Assembly: GCF_027579695.1 (NCBI RefSeq) | Contig: NC_083579.1 | Span: 68,706,871 to 68,770,870 of the forward strand | Reading direction: 5' to 3' | From: Neoarius graeffei | Lineage: Eukaryota > Chordata > Actinopteri > Siluriformes > Ariidae | Length of the DNA stretch: 64,000 bases | Shown here: positions 32,963 through 44,039 of the stretch, piece by piece | Position numbering within the stretch: position 1 is the stretch's first letter | Layout of the letters: every line of letters begins with the position of its first letter | The notes under the pieces: model-generated | Databases searched by the model: none | Told to the model about the DNA's origin: nothing | The model's input: only the letters and a program-made list of their open reading frames with translations | Made by a program: the position numbers and the translations under genes

Positions 32963-33338
32963 GGGCGGCACGGTGGTGTAGTGGTTAGCGCTGTCGCCTC
33001 ACAACAAGAAGGTCCGGGTTCGAGCCCCGTGGCCGGCGAGGGCCTTTCTGTGCGGAGTTTGCATGTTCTCCCCGTGTCCGCGTGGGTTTCCTCCGGGTGC
33101 TCCGGTTTCCCCCACAGTCCAAAGACATGCAGGTTAGGTTAACTGGTGACTCTAAATTGAGCGTAGGTGTGAATGTGAGTGTGAATGGTTGTCTGTGTCT
33201 ATGTGTCAGCCCTGTGATGACCTGGCGACTTGTCCAGGGTGTACCCCGCCTTTCGCCCATAGTCAGCTGGGATAGGCTCCAGCTTGCCTGCGACCCTGTA
33301 GAACAGGATAAAGCGGCTAGAGATAATGAGATGAGATG
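32963..33338 (+). mobile_element. V-SINE, copy 6
   Basis: Full-length, flanked by AGTGTGTGTCTA on both sides (32951-32962, 33339-33350). Confidence 0.95.
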
Positions 33339-33616
33339 AGTGTGTGTCTATCTTTCTTTTTTTTTTAAAGGTTCACTGGTTATGAATTCTTATTGTACTC
33401 GTAAAATTTTCCCAAACCTGTTTCTGTAAAATTGTATTTCTCATTGTTCAGAATCAGTGGTACACTTATGAACTGTGCGCCCTCTACTGACCAACTGCAA
33501 CAACTGCTTTAATGTATTTTAGTTTTTTTTTTTTTGGTAAAATCAGACAATTCATGCTCAAGGGAAAAAGAAAAACGTTGAAATGATGCTGTGCGAGTAT
33601 TTGTTTGCTTGATTAC

Positions 33617-33711
33617 CTGTGATTAGAGATGTACATGATCGGGACTCCTGGGATTTTCCGAATTCTCCTTTTCAGGTCTCTGTCCACTGTGGCCACGATG
33701 TAACACTTATG
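33617..33711 (-). CDS. fcf1: fcf1 exon 7
   Basis: The minus strand reads gactag|CAT AAG TGT TAC..., encoding [31 protein letters not shown], and ends AG|GTAATC (95 nt, phase 0 in and 2 out). The acidic pair in TVDRD is part of the PIN-domain metal site. Intron 6 to its right is only 106 bp and element-free. Confidence 0.96.
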
Positions 33712-33817
33712 CTAGTCAGGAAGGTGAAGTAAGCGTATTAAATGTCACTCTTCGATTTAGGTAATGTCTTTCTAACTTACAATGGAGATCAACTGACAGA
33801 TGGCAGTGCTGTCTTAC

Positions 33818-33905
33818 CTGAGTTACTCTTTGGACCAAGCAGTCATCAGCATATGTTCCCTTATGTGAGCATGGCATGCGTTCAAAACGAGGGTCCTTGG
33901 CTATT
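33818..33905 (-). CDS. fcf1: fcf1 exon 6
   Basis: The minus strand reads ctttatag|A ATA GCC AAG..., encoding (R)[29 protein letters not shown], and ends CAG|GTAAGA, a strong splice donor (88 nt, phase 2 in and 0 out). The YADD acidic residues are part of the PIN nuclease centre. Confidence 0.96.
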
Positions 33906-34052
33906 CTATAAAGAAAAGACCAATGCTCATGAAATGCCAGTTATGTGAAATTACATTACATTACATTAAAATGTATTATATTTTATAGAAAGTTAACATT
34001 CTAATGTCATTTCGCTTCTAGTTTTGGTCCTCACTGCTGTACTTGGGGGGGG

Positions 34053-34070
34053 GGGGGGAGGGGGGGGGTT
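34053..34070. repeat. G-run
   Basis: About 19 G interrupted by one A. It is a potential G-quadruplex or a sequencing-difficult stretch in fcf1 intron 5. Confidence 0.7.
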
Positions 34071-34149
34071 CATTTCGTAGTGAGGATGGGTATTATAAAT
34101 ATTCTTTCGAAACAGCCATCTGTAAACGACACAAACTGCTCTTGAATTT

Positions 34150-34513
34150 CTCATCTCATCTCATTATCTCTAGCCGCTTTATCCTTCTACAGGGTCGCAG
34201 GCAAGCTGGAGCCTATCCCAGCTGACTACAGGCGAAAGGCGGGGTACACCCTGGACAAGTCGCCAGGTCATCACAGGGCTGACACATAGACACAGACAAC
34301 CATTCACACCTACGGTCAATTTAGAGTCACCAGTTAACCTAACCTGCATGTCTTTGGATTGTGGGGGAAACCGGAGCACCCGGAGGAAACCCACGCGGAC
34401 ACGGGGAGAACATGCAAACTCCGCACAGAAAGGCCCTCGCCGGCCACGGGGCTCGAACCCGGACCTTCTTGCTGTGAGGCGACAGCGCTAACCACTACAC
34501 CACCGTGCCGCCC
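34150..34513 (-). mobile_element. V-SINE, copy 7
   Basis: Full-length, flanked by GCTCTTGAATTT on both sides (34138-34149, 34514-34525). Confidence 0.96.
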
Positions 34514-35040
34514 GCTCTTGAATTTATTCCTGTAAAAATTTTTTTCATAGGTGAGAGTCGGAACGTAGATCGACTGGTAAATTGAGAGCTTCGCCTTTTG
34601 GCTCAGCTCCTTCTTCACCACGACGGACCGGTAAAGCGACCGCATCGCTGCGGAGGCTGCACCGATCCGCCTGTCGATCTCACGCTCCACCCTTCCCTCA
34701 CTCGTGAACAAGATCCCGAGATACTTAAACTCCTCCACTTGAGGCAGGACTTCTCCACCAACCTGGAGAGGGCAAGCCACCCTTTTCCGGTGGAGAACCA
34801 TGGCCTCGGACTTGGGAGGTGCTGATTCTCAATCCCTAAGGTCATGAGCTTTGGGTAATGACCGAAAGAACAAGATCACGGATACAAGCGGCCGAAATGA
34901 GTTTCCTTCGCAGGGTGGCTGGGCACTCCCTTAGAGATAGGGTGAGAAGCACAATCACTCGGGAGGAGTTTGGAGTAGAGCCGCTGCTCCTCCACATCGA
35001 GAGGAATCAGCTGAGGTGGCTCGGGCATCTTTTTCGGATG

Positions 35041-36315
35041 CAGAGATGCCAACCACTATGAAATTTTCGTATTTTATACGATTTTCTGCCACTTTTGCAC
35101 CACTACGACCAGTTAATTCGAAACTATGAATTTCGCAGTGATCGGAAAAAAAATCAGTTTGTTCCGCATTTTTGTTTGGTTCGTTGAACTCCGCCATGAT
35201 CGAAGAAAATCCAGTCCGTTCCGCATTTTCGGAAGGATGAAATCCGCGGGAATCATTCAACGCTTTCGTGATACGTCGTCGCTGATTGGTTGATATTCGC
35301 TTCCGGGTTTGAACTCGACCAATCAAAATTCGTGATAGTGCTGTCCGACAATGGAGAAGCCGAGCAAGAATATATGGTTAGTTATAAAGTAAAAAAGGAC
35401 AGATCTGAATTTTATTTTATTGAAATTGTTATAACCATTGCTACAAACCATACAAGCAGGTTTAATGATAATATGTAATATCTCATCTCATCTCATTATC
35501 TCTAGCCGCTTTATCCTTCTACAGGGTCGCAGGCAAGCTGGAGCCTATCCCAGCTGACTACGGGTGAAAGGCGGGGTACACCCTGGACAAGTCGCCAGGT
35601 CATCACAGGGCTGACACATAGACACAGACAACCATTCACACTCACATTCACACCTACGGTCAATTTAGAGTCACCAGTTAACCTAACCTGCATGTCTTTG
35701 GACTGTGGGGGAAACCGGAGCACCCGGAGGAAACCCACGCGGACACGGGGAGAACATGCAAACTCCACACAGAAAGGCCCTCGCCAGCCACGGGGCTCGA
35801 ACCCAGGACCTTCTTGCTGTGAGGCGACAGCGCTAACCACTACACCACCGTGCCGCCAATATGTAATATGCTTTAGATTAACAAAATCATGACATATGAT
35901 AATATTAACAGTAGTTCTAAGTCCTCAGAAATGGTTCCAGTGCTAAAGCTAGATAAGGTTTGGGTTCAAACTTTCAGTTGACATATTCTTAAAACTACTT
36001 TGAATGAAATAAGTTTTCATGACTGTGATCTAGAATCAACTTAATAAAAAAAATTCAAAGTCTGCAGTTGGAACCAAGAAAAAAATGTGATTTGGCATGA
36101 AATGACCCATGTCAGAAATATATCTGTGAATAAAACACATTTCATAAGGATTGACTTGTCTAAGCTTCATTTTTTCACTGTGCATTCTATACTCATGAAA
36201 ACATTACAATATATCGTAGTGTGTGCATATATATATGAATACAGTTTGCAACCGAAAACTACAGATTCTTCGGCCCCGGACTACAGATCTGTTTATTGAA
36301 AGGTTGGCATCTCTG
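35041..36315. mobile_element. DNA transposon (hAT-like ends) inserted in LINE
   Basis: Perfect 14-bp inverted ends CAGAGATGCCAACC / GGTTGGCATCTCTG are flanked by CGGATG (35035-35040, 36316-36321). It splits the LINE frame exactly at ...FRM|PPGR. A V-SINE lies inside. No transposase is readable. The 6-bp duplication is short for hAT, so the superfamily is open. Confidence 0.85.
35481..35857 (-). mobile_element. V-SINE, copy 8
   Basis: Full-length, flanked by AATATGTAATA on both sides (35470-35480, 35858-35868). It is nested in the transposon within the LINE. Confidence 0.96.
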
Positions 36316-36411
36316 CGGATGCCTCCTGGACGCCTCCCTGGGGAGGTGTTCCAGGCATGTCCCCCCGGGAGGAGGCCCCGGGGAAGACCCAGGACACGCT
36401 GGAGGGACTAT

Positions 36412-37106
36412 TGGCCCTTTTCCACTACCCTTTTTCAGCTCACTTCAGCTCGCTTCAGCTCACTTCAGCCCGACATGACTCGCGTTTCGACTACCAAAAA
36501 ACAGCACGACTCAGCTCGTTTCAGCCCTGCTTAGCCCCTAAAACTCGCACGGTTTTGGAGTAGGGCTGAAGCGAGCCAAAGCGTGCCGAGTGAGGCTGGG
36601 GGCATGAGGAGACACTCCCCTGTGCACTGATTGGTGAGGAGGAGTGTCCTCACATGCCCACACACGCCCCGCGAGCACGCTGGGATCTGTAAACACCGTA
36701 AACCCGGAAGAAGGAGAATTACGAATTACGAGAATTATGAAGCCTTATGCGCCTCGCCTCATCTATACGCTCTTGCCAGTATCTGTTGGTGTTGTCGGTG
36801 ACAACAAGCCACAGCACCAAGACCAGCAACACTAACGACTCCATGTCCTCCATGTTTATTGTTTACTATTCGGGTCGTGAGACTACCGCTTAAAAGATCA
36901 CTGATGTCACTGTTTGCGCTGCTTAACGACATCACGTAACGTCCATCCACTTTCGCTAACTCCACCCAATGTGTCCACCCACTTCCAGCCAGCACGGTTC
37001 AGCGCGGTTGTAATGCACGAAATGCAACTCCAACAGCCCCACTCAGCTCGACTCAGCCCAACTCAGCACGGCACGGAAAAGCGGCATAAGTAGTGGAAAA
37101 GCGGCA
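36412..37106 (-). mobile_element. Harbinger-type MITE (H1), copy c
   Basis: The ends TGGCCCTTTTCCACTAC and ...GGAAAAGCGGCA are flanked by TAT and TAA. It interrupts the LINE between RTRWRDY and the continuing reading frame. The right terminus carries a short duplication ('gcggcataagtagtggaaaa'). The 42-codon ORF has lost one base near its end (36853-36726, minus). Confidence 0.85.
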
Positions 37107-37799
37107 TAAGTCTCTCGGCTGGCCTGGGAACGCCTCCGTGTTCTTCCCGAGGAGCTGGCCGAGGTGTCTGGCGAGAGGGAAGTTTGGGCTTCCATGCTCA
37201 GACTGCTGCCTCCGCGACCCGGCTCCAGATAAAGCGGAAGACGACGAGACGAGAAAATTTTTTTTCAAAGTTTTCTTTTATCAGTTTATCAAAAATGAAA
37301 ACCGGAAAGGACAGAGTGGGACAGTATATTTTTTTCAAAATCAGAGGACCTGAGCTTCTTAAACGGCATGATGGTCCAAAACAAAGGGAGAGTGGGCCAA
37401 ACGTGGCCCCCAACTTGCGTGTTCAAAATTAAAATTCTTTTCATTAGCTTGCGTATTTTGCGGATGTGTCCAGATAATATAAAGAACATCATACGGCTGC
37501 ATGAAGATATGAAGGTTATCTTCTCATGCTGAAAATATTTTTCACTCGTGATACAGTGTCTTGCAAAAGTATTCATCCCCCTTGGTGTTTGTCCTGTTTT
37601 GTCGCATTACAAGCTGGAACTAAAATGGATTTTCGGAGGGTTAGCTCCATTTGATTTACACAACATGCCGACCACTTTAAAGGTGCGAATTGTTGTTTTA
37701 TTGTGACACAAACAATAATTGAGATGAAAAAACAGAAATCTGGAGTGTGCATGGGTATTCACACCCCCCTCCCCAAAGTCAATACTTTATAGAGCCACC

Positions 37800-38740
37800 T
37801 TATGCTGCAATTACAGCTGTGAGTCTCTTGGGGTATGTCTCTATTAGCTTAGCACATCTAGCCACTGGGATTTTTGCCCATTCGTCAAGGCAAAACTGCT
37901 CCAACTCCTTCAAGTTAGATGGGTTGCGTTGGTGTACAGCAATCTTCAAGTTATACCACAGATTCTCAACTGGATTGAGGTCTGGGCTTTGACTAGGCCA
38001 TTCCAAGACATTTAAATGTTTCCCTTTAAACCACTCCAGTGTAGCTTTAGCAGTACGTTTAGGGTCATTGTCCTGCTAGACCGTGAACCTTCGTCCCAGT
38101 CTCAAACCTCTGGCTGACTCAAACAGGTTTTCCTCCAGAATTGTCCTGTATTTAGTGCCATCCATTTTTCCTTCAGTCCTGACCAGCTTTCCTGTCCCTG
38201 CAGATGAAAAATATCCCCACAGCATGATGCTGCCACCACCATGCTTCACTGTAGGAATGGTGTTCTCAGGGTGTTGGGTTTGCGCTGCACATGGCGTTTC
38301 CCACGATGGCCAAAAAGATCAAATTTTGTCTCATTTGACCAGAGACTCTTCTTCCATGTGTTTGGGGAGTCTGCCACATGCTGCTGGGCAAATTCCAAAC
38401 GTGTTTTCTTAAGCAATGACTTTTTTCTGGCCACTCTTCCATAAAGCCCCACTCTGTGGAGTGTACGGCTTAAAGTGGTCCTATGGACAGATACTCCCAT
38501 CTCCACTGTGGATCTTTGCAGCTCCTTCAGTGTTATCACTGGTGTCTTTGTTGCATCTCTGATTAATGCCCTCCTTGCCCGGTCTGTGAGTTTTGGTGGG
38601 TGGCCTTCTCTTGTCAGGTTTGTAGTGGTGCCATATTCTTTCCATTTTGCTATAATGGATTTAATGGTGCGCCGTGAGATATTCAAAGTTTGGGATATTT
38701 TTTATAACCCAACCCTGAGCTATACTTCTCCACAACTTTG
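37800..38740 (-). pseudogene. Tc1-like transposase, disrupted
   Basis: The frame 38686-38246 reads MNISRRTIKSIIAKWKEYGT, ...LTDRARRALIRDATKTP (HTH/paired-like part) and ...[15 protein letters not shown] (first catalytic region, with Asn where Asp is expected: 'WSNETK'). The last part, 38006-37800, has [15 protein letters not shown] with the final Glu. A stop/frameshift gap between them removes continuity, so it is not functional. Confidence 0.85.
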
Positions 38741-38867
38741 TCTCTGACCTGTTTGGAGGCTCCTTGGTTTTCATGTTGCTTGCTTAGTAGTGTAGCAGAG
38801 TCAGGGTCCTTCCAGAACAGGTTGATTTATACAGACATCATGTGACAGATCATGTGACACTTTGCAC

Positions 38868-39705
38868 CAGGGCTTTGAACCGGTTCAAGGAATGAAAACG
38901 AATACCGGGAACTTTTTCTATTTCACATGGAACAGAAACAAAACCAGAAACTATTATTTTTTATGTTCCGGAACAGAAACGCTTATTAAAAATAACGGTA
39001 ACCGGTTAATACCGGTTTTTATTTCGTTCCTCAAAGTTTCCGTAGCCTACAAATAAAAAAGTCATTCTTCTCCTGCGCAAGTTTCTATGACCCGCTGGGG
39101 TTCACTTCCTGTGTGACGTTCGCTGACTGAATGGAGAGAGTGGGAGGGTGGACTACTATCACGTCTCCACATCTTAAATAAGAGGTAAATATTGCAGTCT
39201 ATCGTTATTCAAAAACGTCAATTTCAAACACGATATCAATATATTTGTCCACGTTAATGAGAGGCTTGCGAACATTAAATGACGGTAACCTCTGTTAGCC
39301 TATCAATGCATAGGGCCTGACTAGCCTTTGGTAACACACTAAACGAATTATCTTTCATTGTTGGCACTTTTTCTGTTTGTGTAGATGGGAAAAGACATAC
39401 TGAGAATCCAAATCGCCAACATTTGAAATAATAATTGTTTTGAATTATTTCTTGTCTTATTTAATGAAGGTTGTAATAGAATTAGCCTACATTTGGCTTA
39501 AGCTGGATGAGACAGAGACGTAATTTTATAGCCATTTGTTAAACAGCTGACAGGGAACGTAATTAACCGTTCCGGGAATGAAATTTTTTTGTTCTAACCG
39601 GTTCGGGAACGTCTATTTAATGGTGGAACCCAAAACCGGAAACGTTAAAATTCCGTTTCTGTTCGGAACGAACCAATAGGAAAAAAATTCTGGTTCAAAG
39701 CCCTG
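38868..39705. mobile_element. hAT MITE nested in Tc1 element
   Basis: Ends CAGGGCTTTGAACC / GGTTCAAAGCCCTG and a perfect 8-bp duplication CTTTGCAC (38860-38867, 39706-39713). Subterminal motifs 'ccggttaataccggttttt' and 'ttccgggaatg' recur in both orientations. Non-coding. Confidence 0.95.
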
Positions 39706-40287
39706 CTTTGCACACAGGTGGCTCTTAATCAACTAATTACGTGACTTATGAAATGAATTGGTTGGACCAGCTCTTATTTAGGGGTTTCATACGAAACGGG
39801 GTGAACACTTACTGTATGCACACTCCAGATTTCTGTTTTTTTTCCCCCCATCTTAATTATTGTTTGTGTCACAATAAAACAACAATGTGCACCTTTAAAG
39901 TGGTCGGCATGTTGTGTAAATCAAATGGTGCTAACCCTCCAAAAATCCATTTTAATTCCAGCTTGTAATGCGACAAAACGGGACAAACACCAAGGGGGAT
40001 GAATACTTTTGCAAGACACTGTACATACACAGTGTGTGACCATGGTCTTGGTTACGTCTATCTTGTAGTTACACTTTTGTCCAATTTATAAATCTACAAT
40101 GACAGACTGCAGCACATTTGTTGCTATGCACAATCCTGGTGATCTCAAAGAACGATTTACATACAAAGTCCTTCATTACGGCAGGTTTGATCTATAAAGT
40201 GTAATGAAATGTGCGGTGAATAAAGACAAGCGGCCGCAGGATGCATACACACACATTCTAAATATAAAATTATATAAAATGTGACTG

Positions 40288-40665
40288 GGGCGGCACGGTG
40301 GTGTAGTGGTTAGCGCTGTCGCCTCACAGCAAGAAGGTCCGGGTTCGAGCCCCGTGGCCGGCGAGGGCCTTTCTGTGTGGAGTTTGCATGTTCTCCCCGT
40401 GTCCGCGTGGGTTTCCTCCGGGTGCTCCGGTTTCCCCCACAGTCCAAAGACATGCAGGTTAGGTTAACTGGTGACTCTAAATTGACCGTAGGTGTGAATG
40501 TGAGTGTGAATGGTTGTCTGTGTCTATGTGTCAGCCCTGTGATGACCTGGCGACTTGTCCAGGGTGTACCCCGCCTTTCGCCCGTAGTCAGCTGGGATAG
40601 GCTCCAGCTTGCCTGCGACCCTGTAGAACAGGATAAAGCGGCTAGAGATAATGAGATGAGATGAG
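40288..40665 (+). mobile_element. V-SINE, copy 9
   Basis: Full-length, flanked by ATAAAATGTGACTG on both sides (40274-40287, 40666-40679). It ends only 66 bp from the fcf1 exon 5 boundary. Confidence 0.97.
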
Positions 40666-40731
40666 ATAAAATGTGACTGTGATATTTTGTTACGTAAAGG
40701 GATTTAACCATGTGTGATTGCATATTGTTAC

Positions 40732-40804
40732 CTCAAAGCAACTCTGTATTTCATCCCAAGTTTCTCCAGCTCAGCCATGACACAGTCTGTGATGCAGGGA
40801 ATAC
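40732..40804 (-). CDS. fcf1: fcf1 exon 5
   Basis: The minus strand reads tgcttcag|GT ATT CCC TGC..., encoding (C)IPCITDCVMAELEKLGMKYR, VAL, and ends AG|GTAACA (73 nt, phase 1 in and 2 out). Intron 5 to its left is 6.8 kb and holds the nested LINE, the Tc1/hAT pair and V-SINEs. Confidence 0.96.
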
Positions 40805-41521
40805 CTGAAGCACACAAACCCGACATAATCAGTCCAGTGCAGCCAGCGATACAAAACCAGTCAGTTAAAGGGGAACAGAAGGCTAATTTTTTTATCATCA
40901 AAATTCTGTCATTTTATTAAATATCGGAATGCATTTTTGATCGCTATTTTGTCGTTGCTGTAGCAAGTTATGAGTGTTTGAAATATGCTCTGCAATATAT
41001 CAGTCCGTATGTCAAAGCAATGGCCGTAAACGACATTCGTTGAGACCTGTGCGAGACATCGTAAGACGGAAGTAAAACGTACAGCGGAAATCAAAGCGGC
41101 CGACATCTGCCAACGCTGTCAAAAGACACGCGCGCCGTCTTTCGAATGCTGATGTAATCAAGCCGGAAGTTTTCCCTGTGTCCGAAATCGCTCCCTGCTC
41201 ACTATACAGTGTGGACGCCATTTTGTAGCGCTGTCCGAAACCTTAGTGAGGATTATGTGGGAAATGCGCTCAGTATAATATGTATTTATCACAAAAATCC
41301 ATGCATGTATTTATTAACTTTGAAAACCCACCAGCCGCCTGATCGGGCACGTTTTAATTGTGCGACAGTAATGACGTACATACCAGCGCGACGGACTCGT
41401 CCTCATCCTGTCGTCTTTCCAACTCTTCTCAGTTGGTTCGAAGTCGTATGGAATAATCTCCAGGTCACGTACGCGAGCGAGGCGGATCCATGTGCAGAAG
41501 TTTAATAAAGTGCAGAATATA

Positions 41522-43008
41522 CTAGTGCATCTCAAAAAATTAAAATACCATGAAAAAGTTCCTTTTTTTCATAATTTAATTCAAAAAGGTAAACTTTCAT
41601 ATATTCTATATTCATTACATGTAAAGTGAAATATTTAAAGCCTTTTTTGTTTTAATTTTGATGATTATGGCTTATAGCTCATGAAAATCAGAAATCCAGT
41701 ATCTCAAATTATTAGAATATTCCCTAAGATCAATCAAAAAAAGGATTTACAATACAGAAATGTCCAACTTCTGAAAAGTATATTCATTTATACACTCAGT
41801 ACTTGGTTGGGGCTCCTTTACCATGAATTACTGTATCAGTGCGGTGTGGCATGGAGGTGATCAGTCTGTGGCACTGCTGAGGTGTTATTGAAGCCCAGGT
41901 TGCTTTGATAGTGGCCTTCAGTGTATCTGTATTTTTGGGTCGGGTGTTTCTCATCTTCCTCTTGACAATACCCCATAGATTCTCTATGGGGTTCAGGTCA
42001 GGCAAGTTGGCTGGCCAATCAAACACAGTAATATCCTGGTCAGCAAACCATTTGATAGTAGTTTTGGCACTGTGGGTAGGTGCTAAGTCCTGCTGGAAAA
42101 GGAAATCAGCATCTCCAAAAAGCTCGTCAGCAGATGGAAGCATGAAGTGCTCTAAAATCTCCTGGTAGATGGCTGTGTTGACTTTGGACTTGATAAAATA
42201 CAGTGGACCAACACCAGCAGATGACATGGCACCTCAAATCATCACAGACTGTGGAAACTTCACACTGGGCTTCAAACACCTGATTCTGTGCCTCTCCACT
42301 CTTCCTCCAGACTCTAGAACCATGATTTCCAAATTAAATGCAAAATGTACTTTCATCTGAAAAGAGGACTTTGGACCACTGAGCAACAGTCCATTTCTTT
42401 CTCTCCTTAGCCCAGATAAGACACTTCTGACATTGTCTCTGGCTCAGGAGTAGCTTGATATTAGGAATGCGAAAGTTGTATCCTCTTTCTTGAAGATGTC
42501 TGTTCGTGATGGGTCTTGATACACTGACGCCAGCCTCAGTCCACTCCTTGTGAAGCTCTCCCAGGTTCTTGAATCGACTTTTCTTGACAATCCTCTCAAG
42601 ACTGCGGCCATCCCTGTTGCTTGTGCACCTTTTCCAGCCACCCTTTTCAGCAATGACCTTTTGTGGCTTACCCTCCTTGTGGAGGGCATCAGTGATCATC
42701 TTCTGGACAACAGTCAAGTCAGCAGTCTTCCCCGTGATTGTGGTTGTGTGTGCTGAACTAGACCGAGAGATACACTGTGTTCATACTGTTTTACTCAGAC
42801 TCGAAATGAAATATTCTAATATTTTGAGATGGGTTTTTTATGTTTTTGTACTGTATGCCATACTGATTAAAATTAAAATAGAAAAATGCTTGAAACATTT
42901 TAGTTTATGTGTAATGAGCCTATAATATATAACATTTTCATTTTCTTAAATAACTGATGGAAAATATTGAACTTTTTCACAATATTCAAATTTTTTGAGA
43001 TGCACTAG
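41522..43008 (-). mobile_element. Tc1-like transposon, near-complete
   Basis: The ends CTAGTGCATCTCAAAAAATT and AATTTTTTGAGATGCACTAG are flanked by TA. The length of about 1.49 kb and a single minus-strand transposase fit the Tc1 family. The ends are almost identical, suggesting recent activity. Confidence 0.95.
41796..42717 (-). pseudogene. Tc1-like transposase with few lesions
   Basis: The frame 42717-42334 covers the helix-turn-helix part through the first catalytic Asp (KVLFSDESTF). It is then shifted, with a stop. The frame 42227-41796 covers YFIKSKVNTAIYQEIL, the second Asp in FQQDLAPTHSAK and the catalytic Glu in LPDLNPIENLWG, ending ...GKGAPTKY. All three catalytic acids are present, but the middle segment is out of frame. 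An inactive but young copy. Confidence 0.88.
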
Positions 43009-43721
43009 TATATACAGTGAGACGATATATACACAGGCGAACAATCCAAAATGGCAGGCTAGATCAAAAACGAAAATACGGGCAAAAGGGTCGGTTGAGG
43101 CGCAAACAGTACATCAAAGGCTAAGCGAAGACAAGGACGAGAAACAGGCACAAGGATCATGAAACAGGAAATCAAGACAACGGGTAGAAAGGCTCGGTAA
43201 TGCGTACATGCGTATCGTAATACAGTCCTTGAATAGGCAAACACATAGTTCCTTAATTGAGCTCAGGTGCGCCTTGCTCACGGCGTGCGTGCTGGAGTCC
43301 ACTCGGTGCGCCTTCAGGTGTACGTGCCACAGCGCGCAGGACGGACACTCCATCACTGATGAAGCTGGCAAATCTCGAAATTAATCTAAATCGGAATGAT
43401 ATGGCGATCGGGCCGCTGTGTAAACAGTTTTCAAAATGGTGGCGCTGACACTTCACGTTTGAAGTCTCGCACAAGTCTCGTGAAGATCGCGAGGATAAGC
43501 GACGCCTGCTGTGGACCAAACGAACTACATTCAACACGGCTAAAAAACCGAAAAGGCCGATAAGTGTAATAAAATATGCCAATACGAGTCACGATATAAG
43601 GTTAACAAAACCGAAAACGTAATTGAATAACACGTTAATTAAGAAATAAAGCAAGTTTAAAAATGACTTCAGTTCCCCTTTAATGAGACCCAATTAAAAA
43701 AAAAAAAAAAAGATCACTCAC

Positions 43722-43870
43722 ATTTAGCATAGAGGCAGTCCATCATTGACTGAACTACATCCAGTTTGGCCTTGATGGAGAAATTGATGAAGTTTGTGTC
43801 CACGAGAATGTGATAGGGAGGACCGAGCTGAGTGTTGTACTGGAAGAACATACACGATGGATACTTTGGC
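43722..43870 (-). CDS. fcf1: fcf1 exon 4 (PIN domain start)
   Basis: Fcf1/Utp24 is the PIN-domain endonuclease of the small-subunit processome and is linked to early cleavages of pre-18S rRNA in the nucleolus. The minus strand reads caccgcag|G CCA AAG TAT..., encoding (V)[49 protein letters not shown], and ends T|GTGAGT (149 nt, phase 2 in and 1 out). The first catalytic Asp is in HILVDTN. The inferred whole protein, with an initiator Met, is 197 residues, against about 198 in mammals. The family-T element begins only 38 bp beyond this exon's donor. Confidence 0.97.
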
Positions 43871-44039
43871 CTGCGGTGAGAAAGACAGTGTCTCATCACA
43901 CACAATCATCAAAGTCAAGTCAGTCGCCAATTTGGAGAATATTTTCAAGTGTATATAATGCCTTATTGTCATGCTTTAAAATGAAATGTATATACACACG
44001 CACATCATTAGTAACGACCAAAATGAATTAATAAAGCGG

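Larger units (their letters stand above)
34548..37252 (+). mobile_element. LINE insertion with 5' inversion (twin priming), later interrupted
   Basis: A non-LTR reverse-transcriptase tail in two pieces of opposite orientation. Minus strand 34801 to ~34548 reads ...VEEFKYLGILFTSEGRV..., ...KLSIYQSIYVPTLTY. Plus strand from ~34843 reads HELWVMTERTRSRIQAAEMS, FLRRVAGHSLRDRV, ...LRWLGHLFRM, later GRRPRGRPRTRWRD. The end of the inverted piece joins conceptually to the start of the direct piece. AAAATTTTTTT-type repeats flank the whole unit. It is interrupted by elements at 35041-36315 and 36412-37106. The clade is uncertain. Confidence 0.85.
37554..40021 (-). mobile_element. Tc1-like transposon carrying a hAT insertion
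   Basis: The ends CAGTGTCTTGCAAAAGTATTC and GAATACTTTTGCAAGACACTG are flanked by TA (37552-37553, 40022-40023). Internal inverted repeats extend the ends ('cccccttggtgtttgtcc'). Without the nested 0.84-kb insertion it is about 1.6 kb, the normal Tc1 length. The transposase lies on the minus strand. Confidence 0.93.
40869..43679. mobile_element. TTAA-type MITE (family T), copy 2, enlarged by insertions
   Basis: The ends AGGGGAACAGAAGG / CTTCAGTTCCCCT are flanked by TTAA (40865-40868, 43680-43683). The outer parts match 19262-19921. Inside are a fragment of the CTGTGTCC MITE (41176-~41510), a Tc1-like transposon (41522-43008), and about 0.4 kb of unassigned sequence (43011-43420). It fills nearly all of fcf1 intron 4. 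Confidence 0.85.

Noticed and set aside
36223-36563. ORFs rich in PPGRRPRGRPRTRW at 36.2-36.6 kb
   Set aside because: They are a LINE reverse-transcriptase tail interrupted by a MITE, not a host gene.
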